DNA of 6,652 nucleotides, from NCBI GenBank assembly GCA_937891325.1, contig CALAFU010000244.1:1-6652 (forward strand). The letters are read 5' to 3'. Source of the DNA: an uncultured Candidatus Melainabacteria bacterium. Lineage in GTDB: Bacteria; Cyanobacteriota; Vampirovibrionia; Gastranaerophilales; Gastranaerophilaceae. A model generated the notes under the pieces. It saw nothing but the letters and a program-made list of their open reading frames with translations. It did not search any database and was not told the origin of the DNA. Positions 1 through 5,789 of this stretch are shown in pieces. The first letter of the stretch is position 1. The number at the start of each line of letters is the position of its first letter. Both the position numbers and the translations under genes were made by a program.

Positions 1-110
1 AATTTATTTCAGGGTCGCAATATTTATGAGATTCTGAAACAAGTTCAGAATGACAACTTATTATAGTTCGACTTATTCACTTAATGTCTTAAAGCCTTAA
101 AGTCTTTAAT
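1..110 (-). repeat. Composite palindromic repeat, left copy (cut by window start)
   Basis: Read on the minus strand, this stretch aligns end to end with 741-851 on the plus strand. The inner 80 bases differ by about 3 substitutions and one single-base gap by hand count; the outer 30 bases are more diverged. The order is: tandem 8-base units ending in AAG (about 72-110, four of them ending in TAAG), a linker (GAACTATAAT on the minus strand), a hairpin at 31-51 (8-bp stem ATTCTGAA/TTCAGAAT, 5-base loop), then half of a second hairpin (TTCAGGGT at 8-15), cut by the window edge. With the copy after the exporter gene it forms a long inverted repeat enclosing that gene. No coding sequence is seen here. 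Confidence 0.85.
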
Positions 111-121
111 AATGAGGTGAT

Positions 122-739
122 ATGACAAGTAATATTTTATTTTTTATCGTAACAGTAGCTCTTTTTGGTTTAGTTCCTGGACCTGATATTATTTTTGTTA
201 TAACTCAGGCAGTTACTAAAGGTAAAAAAGAAGCCTTGTATGTGTCTTTGGGGCTTACAACAGGTTGTATGTTTCATGCGACATTGGCGTCTTTTGGAGT
301 TGCGTTTATTTTTCAACAATCGGCTTTGGCATTTAACGCACTAAAAACATTGGGTGTAATTTACTTGTTGTATTTAGCTTACAAAACTTTTATTAATGCG
401 GATAAAGAGATTACGGCAACAGATGAAAATAAAGCAAAATTAGGATATTTTAAGGGTGTTTTGATGAATATTTTAAATCCTAAAGTAATCTTATTTTTCC
501 TTGCGTTTTTGCCTCAATTTGTGCCGTCAAACGTTAACCATATAAGTTTGTATATGTTTATGCTGGGCGTAATTTTTATGTTAGTAACCCTTGTTGTGTT
601 TAGCTTGGTAGCAATTTTGGCATCACAACTAAATACTCATTTGATTTCTAAACCTAAAACTATGACAAAAGTAAATAAAGGTAGTGCGTTTGTTTTGGGT
701 GGATTGGCAATATTACTAGCTTTGGCAAGACAAAGTTAG
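122..739 (+). CDS. LysE/RhtB family transporter (amino acid exporter)
   Basis: Predicted inner-membrane exporter of the LysE/RhtB family, which pumps amino acids or related small metabolites out of the cell. The 205 residues match the family's usual length. Seen directly: a hydrophobic first helix ending in PGPD (residues 19-22), the glycine-rich second segment with GLTTG (44-48) and a histidine at 52, the KTLGVIYLLYLAYKTF stretch (75-90), the hydrophilic loop at 93-107, then NILNPK (116-121) leading into a phenylalanine-rich helix ending LPQFV, and two further membrane segments to the C-terminus. The start is supported by GAGGTGAT (114-121), which abuts the ATG and matches the 16S anti-Shine-Dalgarno sequence over 8 bases. 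No clear promoter is visible; one could lie in the upstream repeat. The gene is alone on its transcript side and is enclosed by inverted composite repeats, which suggests a cassette-like unit. Substrate cannot be deduced. Confidence 0.92.
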   Translation: MTSNILFFIVTVALFGLVPGPDIIFVITQAVTKGKKEALYVSLGLTTGCMFHATLASFGVAFIFQQSALAFNALKTLGVIYLLYLAYKTFINADKEITATDENKAKLGYFKGVLMNILNPKVILFFLAFLPQFVPSNVNHISLYMFMLGVIFMLVTLVVFSLVAILASQLNTHLISKPKTMTKVNKGSAFVLGGLAILLALARQS

Positions 740-740
740 T

Positions 741-915
741 TGGTAAGTCTTTAAGTCAATAAGCAGTTAAGTGTATAAGTCGAACTATAATTAAGCTGTC
801 ATTCTGAACTTGTTTCAGAATCTAATAAATATTGCGACCCTGAAATAAATTCAGGGTGACAATAAAAAATTAATAATAAATGACTTATCGCCTTATCGCC
901 TTAACCCTTATAGTC
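741..915 (+). repeat. Composite palindromic repeat, complete copy
   Basis: This element fills most of the 290-base gap between the exporter and symporter genes. In order: five 8-base units each ending in TAAG (740-779), then TC; a linker; hairpin one (801-821, stem ATTCTGAA/TTCAGAAT, loop CTTGT); a spacer; hairpin two (837-857, stem ACCCTGAA/TTCAGGGT, loop ATAAA); an AT-rich spacer (861-881); and a second array of 8-base units in the opposite orientation (882-915, reading GACTTATC, GCCTTATC and so on). Read inward from either end, the arrays therefore both end in TAAGTC. Bases 741-851 match the minus strand of 1-110, and bases 847-915 match the minus strand of 6593-6652. No ORF with a ribosome binding site was seen. 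The hairpins lack a following T-run, so they are unlikely to be rho-independent terminators. Confidence 0.85.
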
Positions 916-964
916 TAAAAAATAAGTGTCATCTTTACATTCATATTAAGATGTTATCAAGATA

Positions 965-994
965 TTACTAGTTTAGGCATGTTTATAATATAAT
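965..994 (+). promoter_or_regulatory. Candidate sigma-70-type promoter of the symporter-ileS operon
   Basis: A TATAAT hexamer at 989-994 overlaps another TATAAT at 984-989. A weak -35 (TTACTA, 965-970) lies 18 bases before the downstream one. The site is 35 bases before the TTG start and just after the composite repeat, so the operon would not need to be read from the exporter. The -35 match is poor, and AT-rich DNA produces TATAAT by chance. Confidence 0.45.
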
Positions 995-1017
995 ATACAT
1001 AATAGGTACATTAGAAT

Positions 1018-1032
1018 AGGGGAATTATTTTG
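1018..1032 (+). promoter_or_regulatory. Ribosome binding site and TTG start of the symporter
   Basis: AGGGGA (1018-1023) lies 6 bases before TTG (1030-1032). The next in-frame ATG is 40 codons downstream, inside conserved membrane-protein sequence, so TTG is the only start that preserves the first membrane helix. A TTG start usually lowers initiation. Confidence 0.7.
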
Positions 1033-2349
1033 AAGACTTCCAAACTGACATCATTTATTTTTGGCGCATTAATTTTAGGCGTAATTATCGGTTGGTTATT
1101 TCCATCATTTGCAGTTAAATTAGACCCTTTGGCAAAAATCTTTTTAAATATGATTAAAATGATTATTGCACCATTGTTGTTCTCAACATTGGTTGTTGGT
1201 ATTGCCGGACATGGTGATATTAAGAGTTTAGGTAAAATCGGTTTAAAAACTATAATTTACTTCGAGATTGTTACAACAATTGCTTTGTTAATTGGTTTAG
1301 CAATGGGTAACTTGGTTCAACCGGGGGTTGGTGTTGTAGTAAACGCAAGTGCTCACGATATGCAAGCGGCTCAACACTTAGCCACAATTAATACAAGTAA
1401 TTCTTTGAGCGGAATGATTATCGGTATGTTCCCAACTTCTGTTGTTAAGGCAATGGCAGACGGTAACTTGCTTCAAATCGTAATCTTCTCTCTATTCTTT
1501 GCGGTTGCAATTTGTGCAGTTGGTAAAGCTGCAAAACCTGTTTTAGATGTTTTAAATTCAACTGCAAAAATAATGTTCAAATTTACAGAATATGTAATGT
1601 ACTTCGCTCCTGTTGGTATTTTGGGGGCGGTTGCTTCTGCTATCGGCTCAAACGGTATCGGAGTATTAAAAAGTTATGGTAAAGTAATTTTCTGCTTATA
1701 TGCAGCGTTAGCAATATTTATTGGTTTAGTTTTGCATGGGGTGTGTTCAATTGTAAGAGTTCCATTCTGGAAACTTATGGGCGCATTAAAAGACCAAATT
1801 TTGTTGGCATTTACAACTTCAAGTTCAGAAGCTGCCCTACCTAAATCAATGGAAATTATGGAAAAATTCGGTGTTCCAAGAAACATTGTGGCGTTCGTAA
1901 TGCCTACAGGTTATTCATTTAACCTTGACGGTTCAACATTGGGTGTTGCCGTTGCAGTATTATTTTCTACACAAATTGTAGGAATTAACTTGAATTTTGA
2001 ACAACAATTAGTTATGATGTTAGCGTTGATGTTTGCTAGTAAAGGTATCGCAGGTGTACCAAGGGTATCATTAATCGTACTTGCAGGTACTTTGACAACA
2101 TTCAACTACCCAATCGTAGGTGTTGCAATTCTATTAGGTATTGACCACATTCTAGATATGGCACGTACAGTAACAAACTTGATTGGTAACTCAATCGCAA
2201 CAGTTGTTATTGCTCGTTGGGAAGGTCAATTTGATGACGAAAAAATGCAAAAATATATTTCTAAAGAAAAACGTCGTAAAGAGTTATTAGCATACTTTAG
2301 CTCAAAAAGACAACAACAAAAAAATAATCAATTAGTAAATGAAGGATAA
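1030..2349 (+). CDS. Dicarboxylate/amino acid:cation symporter (DAACS family)
   Basis: Predicted inner-membrane secondary transporter of the glutamate/aspartate/C4-dicarboxylate:cation symporter family (GltP, GltT, DctA relatives), which takes up acidic substrates with Na+ or H+. The 439 residues match the family. Seen directly: the serine-rich hairpin motif TTSSSEAALP (262-271), FNLDGST (297-303) in the place of the family's NMDGT, a second re-entrant region with ASKGIAGVP (336-344), and the substrate-site helix LDMARTVTNLIGN (375-387). From Glt-Ph homologues, the aspartate (D376), arginine (R379), threonine (T380) and asparagine (N383) of that helix contact substrate. The arginine is typical of carriers of acidic substrates. 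The C-terminal tail after residue 399 is charged, with clustered K, R and Q. The exact substrate (glutamate, aspartate or dicarboxylate) cannot be decided. The last bases carry the ileS ribosome binding site. Confidence 0.93.
   Translation: MKTSKLTSFIFGALILGVIIGWLFPSFAVKLDPLAKIFLNMIKMIIAPLLFSTLVVGIAGHGDIKSLGKIGLKTIIYFEIVTTIALLIGLAMGNLVQPGVGVVVNASAHDMQAAQHLATINTSNSLSGMIIGMFPTSVVKAMADGNLLQIVIFSLFFAVAICAVGKAAKPVLDVLNSTAKIMFKFTEYVMYFAPVGILGAVASAIGSNGIGVLKSYGKVIFCLYAALAIFIGLVLHGVCSIVRVPFWKLMGALKDQILLAFTTSSSEAALPKSMEIMEKFGVPRNIVAFVMPTGYSFNLDGSTLGVAVAVLFSTQIVGINLNFEQQLVMMLALMFASKGIAGVPRVSLIVLAGTLTTFNYPIVGVAILLGIDHILDMARTVTNLIGNSIATVVIARWEGQFDDEKMQKYISKEKRRKELLAYFSSKRQQQKNNQLVNEG
2341..2346 (+). promoter_or_regulatory. 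Ribosome binding site of ileS, inside the symporter 3' end
   Basis: GAAGGA lies in the last codons of the symporter, whose stop is at 2347-2349. It stands 10 bases before the ATG at 2357. The earlier in-frame ATG at 2339 has only A/C/T-rich sequence before it and no Shine-Dalgarno match. This favours the 2357 start and suggests that ribosomes finishing the symporter help initiate ileS. Confidence 0.6.
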
Positions 2350-2356
2350 GTTGGAA

Positions 2357-5170
2357 ATGACAGAGAACGAAAAAAAAGAGTTTAAAGATACTCTTAATTT
2401 ACCAAAAACTACGTTAGAAATGCGTGCAAACGCTACTAAAAAAGAACCTGAAACTCAAAAGTTCTGGGAAGAACATCAAATGTATAAAAAAATGACTGAA
2501 AACAGAGATAAAGCTAATAGCTTTATTCTTCACGACGGTCCTCCATACTTGAGTTCAGAAAAAATCCACGTTGGTACAGCGTTGAACAAAATTTTAAAAG
2601 ATATTTTAATCAAATATAAATCACAAAGAGGCTACTATGCACCTTATGTTCCAGGATATGACGGTCACGGTTTACCAATTGAAAACAAAGTTGTTAAAAA
2701 CATTGAAGGTGGACGTAACGCAGTTACTCCGGCAGAATTGAGACAAAAATGTCGTGAATATGCTCACAACAGCTTGAAAGGTCAAGAATCAGAATTCAAA
2801 AGACTTGGCGTTTTAGGCAATTGGGAACATCCTTATTTAACAATTGACGGCGAATACGAGGCTGAACAAGTTAGAGTATTTGGTGAAATGTACAAAAAAG
2901 GTTATATTGAAAAAGGTTTGAAGCCTGTTTATTGGTGCGCATCTTGCGAAACAGCTCTTGCTGAAGCTGAGGTTGAATATGCAGATCATACATCAACTTC
3001 AATTTACGTAAGATTTAAGTTTGATGATGAAAGCGTTAATACTTTAAAATCAAAATTTGATTTCTTAAACACAGACAAAGATATGTATGCTGTAATTTGG
3101 ACAACAACTCCATGGACAATTCCGTCAAACTTAGCAATCAGTGTACACCCAAGATTTGAATATACCTTCTTTGAATACAACAACGATATTTATTATGCAG
3201 CAACAGGCTTGTTAGCAAACTTCTTGAAAGACGTTGATTGGAAAGAAGAAGCTATTAAAGTTCTAGGCACTTGCAAAGGTCAAGACTTAGAAAATTTAAC
3301 TCCTGTTCACCCATTGTATGACAGAAAATCACCAATTCTTTGTGGCGAACACGTTACACTAGATGCTGGTACAGGTTCAGTTCATACAGCTCCTGGACAC
3401 GGTTTAGAAGACTACGAAGTTTGTTGCAAATACAAAATCGGTGTTTACTCACCTCTTGATTCAAAAGGTGTTTGGACAGAAGAAGCAGGCGACTTAGCAG
3501 GTATTCCTTACTATAAAGGAAATTCAATTGTAATTGATAAATTAAAAGATTGTGGCGCACTACTTGCTGCAGCTGATATTCAACACAGTTACCCACATTG
3601 TTGGAGATGTAAAAAGCCTGTAATTTACAGAGCAACTCCACAATGGTTCGTAAAAGTTGATAAATTCAGAGATAAAGCTCTAGAAGAAATTAAAAAAGTT
3701 AAATTTATTCCTGCATCAGGTGAAGCAAGAATTTCAAACATGGTTGAAGGTCGTACAGATTGGTGTATTTCTCGTCAGCGTGCTTGGGGTGTTCCAATCC
3801 CTGTATTCTATTGCGAGGACTGTGGCGAAGTTATCGTTACAGACGAAACAATTGAGCACGTAGCTAAGATGTTTGAAAAAGAATCTTCAGATGCGTGGGT
3901 TAAATATTCTGAAAAAGAACTTATGCCAGAAGGTTTTGTTTGCCCTAAATGTGGTAAAACACACTTCCGCAAAGAAAAAGATATTATGGACGTTTGGTTT
4001 GATTCAGGTGTTTCTTGGAGAGCCGTTGTTGAAAAACGCGCTGATGAATTAAATCACACTCCTGTTGATATGTATTTAGAAGGTTCTGACCAACACAGAG
4101 GTTGGTTCCAATCTTCATTATTAACATCAGTTGCAACTCAAGGCAAAGCACCTTACAAACAAGTCTTAACTCACGGTTTTGTATTTGGTGAAGACGGTAG
4201 AAAAATGTCTAAATCTTTAGGCAACTACATCAGACCAGACGATATTATTAAAAACTATGGTGCTGATATTTTAAGACTTTGGGCTGCATCAGTTGATTAT
4301 AGAAACGATATCAAAATCGGTGACAACATCGTTAAACAACTTGCTGAAATCTTTAAGAAAACAAGAAATACAGCTCGTTTCTTAATGGGTAACTTGTTTG
4401 ACTTTGATCCTGAAAAAGATTACGTAGACTACAAAGACCTTAAAGACTTGGATAAATTTGCATTACACAAATTGTACCAATTAATCGAAAACGTAACAGA
4501 AGCGTTTGAAGGTTATGAATTCTACAAATATTTCCAATGCTTGCAAAACTTTGCTGCAGTTGATTTAAGCTCATTCTACTTGGATATCGTAAAAGATAGA
4601 TTGTATACTTCAGGTAAAAAATCACTTTCACGTAGAGCTTGCCAAACAGTAATGTATGAAATCTTACAAGCCTTGGTTAGAATCATTATGCCTGTAATGC
4701 CTCACCAAGCAGAAGATATTTGGCAAAATGTTCCAGAAAATCAAAAGGGCGGATTGGAAAGTATCTTGCTTTCTTCTTGGCCTGAAATGAAACCAGAATG
4801 GAACAATCCAGAATTAGAACAAGAATTTGCAAAAATCTTGAAAACTCGTGTTATTGTAACAAAAGCAATTGAACCTCTAAGAGCAGAAAAGAAAGTTGGA
4901 AGCTCATTGGAAGTTGCAGTTTACGTAAAATACGATGAAAACAAAGACTTGTTGAAATCTTGTGAAAACGAATTGTGCAATATCTTTATTACATCTCAAG
5001 CAGTCGTTGCTGATGAAAAACCAGCAGATGTATTGAATGAATATACAGAAGACGGTTGCACAGTATGGGTAACAAAAGCACATGGCGAAAAATGTTGCCG
5101 TTGTTGGAAATATCGCGAATTGAACGCAGACGGTATTTGCCCAGATTGTCAAGAAGCAATTAATGAATAA
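2357..5170 (+). CDS. ileS: Isoleucyl-tRNA synthetase
   Basis: Cytoplasmic class I synthetase that charges tRNA-Ile and hydrolyses misactivated valine. It has 937 residues from ATG 2357 (943 from ATG 2339, which lacks a ribosome binding site), normal for bacterial IleRS. Residue numbers here count from 2357. In order: DTLNLPKT near the N-terminus; DGPPY with HVGT (71-74) in the HIGH position; GHGLPIE (103-109); the first zinc-ribbon-like YWCASCETALAEAEVEY; the editing domain with TTTPWT (249-254) and GTGSVHTAPGHGLEDY (338-353, with the editing aspartate at 352); WCISRQRAWGVPIPV (469-483); CEDC and CPKC pairs; DVWFDSG; EGSDQHRGWF; KMSKS (616-620); an anticodon-binding helical region; and a C-terminal zinc finger with CxxC at 913/916 and 928/931. 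The odd point is HVGT, with threonine replacing the second HIGH histidine; the other signatures are intact. There is no T-box or other leader, because the gene follows the symporter directly. Confidence 0.97.
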   Translation: MTENEKKEFKDTLNLPKTTLEMRANATKKEPETQKFWEEHQMYKKMTENRDKANSFILHDGPPYLSSEKIHVGTALNKILKDILIKYKSQRGYYAPYVPGYDGHGLPIENKVVKNIEGGRNAVTPAELRQKCREYAHNSLKGQESEFKRLGVLGNWEHPYLTIDGEYEAEQVRVFGEMYKKGYIEKGLKPVYWCASCETALAEAEVEYADHTSTSIYVRFKFDDESVNTLKSKFDFLNTDKDMYAVIWTTTPWTIPSNLAISVHPRFEYTFFEYNNDIYYAATGLLANFLKDVDWKEEAIKVLGTCKGQDLENLTPVHPLYDRKSPILCGEHVTLDAGTGSVHTAPGHGLEDYEVCCKYKIGVYSPLDSKGVWTEEAGDLAGIPYYKGNSIVIDKLKDCGALLAAADIQHSYPHCWRCKKPVIYRATPQWFVKVDKFRDKALEEIKKVKFIPASGEARISNMVEGRTDWCISRQRAWGVPIPVFYCEDCGEVIVTDETIEHVAKMFEKESSDAWVKYSEKELMPEGFVCPKCGKTHFRKEKDIMDVWFDSGVSWRAVVEKRADELNHTPVDMYLEGSDQHRGWFQSSLLTSVATQGKAPYKQVLTHGFVFGEDGRKMSKSLGNYIRPDDIIKNYGADILRLWAASVDYRNDIKIGDNIVKQLAEIFKKTRNTARFLMGNLFDFDPEKDYVDYKDLKDLDKFALHKLYQLIENVTEAFEGYEFYKYFQCLQNFAAVDLSSFYLDIVKDRLYTSGKKSLSRRACQTVMYEILQALVRIIMPVMPHQAEDIWQNVPENQKGGLESILLSSWPEMKPEWNNPELEQEFAKILKTRVIVTKAIEPLRAEKKVGSSLEVAVYVKYDENKDLLKSCENELCNIFITSQAVVADEKPADVLNEYTEDGCTVWVTKAHGEKCCRCWKYRELNADGICPDCQEAINE

Positions 5171-5187
5171 TTTAATATAATAAAATA

Positions 5188-5220
5188 CAAAAGGCGCGAG
5201 CGGTACGCTCGCGCCTTTTG
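5188..5220. terminator. Perfect hairpin terminator, probably bidirectional
   Basis: A 15-bp perfect inverted repeat (5188-5202 with 5206-5220) encloses a GTA loop. The stem core GGCGCGAGCG is strikingly GC-rich in this AT-rich DNA. A-tract and T-tract flank the core, so both strands give a hairpin followed by T. On the minus strand, further T-rich sequence follows. It lies 17 bases after the ileS stop and beyond the 3' end of the convergent GIY-YIG gene. Confidence 0.9.
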
Positions 5221-5246
5221 ATTACGTAAAGTAATAAAAAATAGTT

Positions 5247-5276
5247 ATGTCATGCTGAACTTGTTTCAGCATCTTA
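5247..5276 (+). repeat. Palindromic repeat, right-facing copy flanking the GIY-YIG gene
   Basis: A hairpin at 5252-5272 (stem ATGCTGAA/TTCAGCAT, loop CTTGT) is preceded by ATGTC and followed by CTTA. All 30 bases recur exactly, inverted, at 5613-5642. A looser similarity runs on to about 5309 and matches 5721-5784 in direct orientation, so the repeat covers the stop codon of the GIY-YIG gene. Confidence 0.85.
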
Positions 5277-5295
5277 CTATTTTATGGATAAAGAA

Positions 5296-5586
5296 CTAAA
5301 TTATATCCTCAAATAAATCTTTCATTTTGGGATTAAACTCTTTTATCAAATTTATTTTCCATTGTCTATGCCACCGTTTTAGCTGTTTTTCTCTATTCAG
5401 AGCAGTTTCAACAGAATTTGTTTGTTCATAATATATTAACCTATCAACATTATATTTTTCAGTAAAGCCTTCTACTACTTTATTTTTATGTTCCCATATA
5501 CGTTTTTTAAGATTACTCGTTACACCAATATAAAAAGTTGTTTCTTCAAAATTGGTTAAAATATATACAAAATATGTTTTATTCAT
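5296..5586 (-). CDS. Small GIY-YIG (URI-type) nuclease-like protein
   Basis: A 96-residue protein that consists essentially of one GIY-YIG nuclease domain of the UvrC/Intron-encoded (URI) type, full length for the stand-alone family. Seen directly: YFVYILTN (5-12) as the first strand, FYIGVTSNLKKR (18-29) with YIG at 19-21 and the catalytic-position arginine R29, WEHK (31-34), GFTEKY (40-45), LIYYEQ (50-55), and ALNREKQLKRWHR (62-74) with the conserved glutamate at 66. The family is predicted to cut DNA, but most stand-alone members have no proven role; repair, restriction and mobile-element functions are all possible. It ends in TAG and has no visible Shine-Dalgarno site; the promoter hexamer is only 6 bases before the ATG. 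It is the only gene between two perfect inverted 30-base palindromic repeats, a layout that invites comparison with REP elements and their associated nuclease genes. That link is inference. Confidence 0.9.
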   Translation of the reverse strand: MNKTYFVYILTNFEETTFYIGVTSNLKKRIWEHKNKVVEGFTEKYNVDRLIYYEQTNSVETALNREKQLKRWHRQWKINLIKEFNPKMKDLFEDII

Positions 5587-5592
5587 AGGTTA

Positions 5593-5601
5593 ATTATACC
5601 A
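5593..5601 (-). promoter_or_regulatory. Extended -10 promoter of the GIY-YIG gene
   Basis: On the minus strand this reads TGGTATAAT, a perfect -10 hexamer with the TGn extension; no good -35 is seen, as is usual for extended -10 promoters. The hexamer ends 6 bases before the ATG (5584-5586), so transcription would begin at or next to the start codon and give a leaderless mRNA. Confidence 0.65.
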
Positions 5602-5612
5602 TATTACGTTGA

Positions 5613-5642
5613 TAAGATGCTGAAACAAGTTCAGCATGACAT
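5613..5642 (-). repeat. Palindromic repeat, left-facing copy flanking the GIY-YIG gene
   Basis: This is the exact reverse complement of 5247-5276, with its hairpin at 5617-5637 (stem ATGCTGAA/TTCAGCAT). It lies just upstream of the GIY-YIG promoter, about 12 bases before the extended -10. Identity stops at the ends of the 30-base unit, unlike the longer similarity between the other two copies in this region. Confidence 0.85.
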
Positions 5643-5675
5643 TGTTGTTTGTTTTTTACTTTTAATTCTTTGTAT

Positions 5676-5704
5676 AAAAACGGCACGAGTTATTCACTCG
5701 TGCC
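5676..5704 (-). terminator. Rho-independent terminator of the 5790-6500 gene
   Basis: Read on the minus strand, a 9-bp perfect stem (GGCACGAGT/ACTCGTGCC, loop GAATA) is followed by GTTTTTAT. It lies 86 bases after the stop codon of the minus-strand gene, beyond the repeat at 5721-5784, and should insulate the GIY-YIG gene from upstream transcription. Confidence 0.85.
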
Positions 5705-5720
5705 ATATAACATAAAATAT

Positions 5721-5784
5721 TATGTCGTCCTGAACTAGTTTCAGGACCTTACCATTTTATAGATAATAAATTAAATTTATTTCT
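5721..5784 (+). repeat. Diverged palindromic repeat with extended right flank
   Basis: The hairpin is at 5727-5747 (stem GTCCTGAA/TTCAGGAC, loop CTAGT). It aligns with 5246-5309 in direct orientation, including the flank ATTTTAT(A/G)GATAA and following bases. The stem differs from the other copies at its outer pairs, but both arms changed together. On the minus strand it lies in the 3' untranslated region of the 236-residue protein gene. Confidence 0.75.
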
Positions 5785-5789
5785 CTTTA

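Noticed and set aside
801..857. Rho-independent terminator after the exporter gene
   Set aside because: Both hairpins have short, AT-containing stems and no T-run follows either one. They fit the repeat family better.
916..1029. T-box or other riboswitch before the symporter-ileS operon
   Set aside because: The leader after the likely promoter is only about 30 bases. No T-box motif, specifier stem or antiterminator is visible.
2339..2356. ileS start at ATG 2339
   Set aside because: No Shine-Dalgarno sequence precedes it, whereas GAAGGA precedes ATG 2357 at a workable distance. The six extra residues are not needed by the fold. It cannot be excluded.
3354..3641. Minus-strand reading frame inside ileS
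   Set aside because: It lies wholly within well-conserved synthetase sequence, resembles no known protein and has low-complexity Leu/Gln composition. The same applies to the frames at 1674-1886, 1911-2105, 4440-4631 and 4904-5152.
31..5747. CRISPR array
   Set aside because: The palindromic repeats are scattered, occur in both orientations and lack regularly sized spacers; no cas gene is present.
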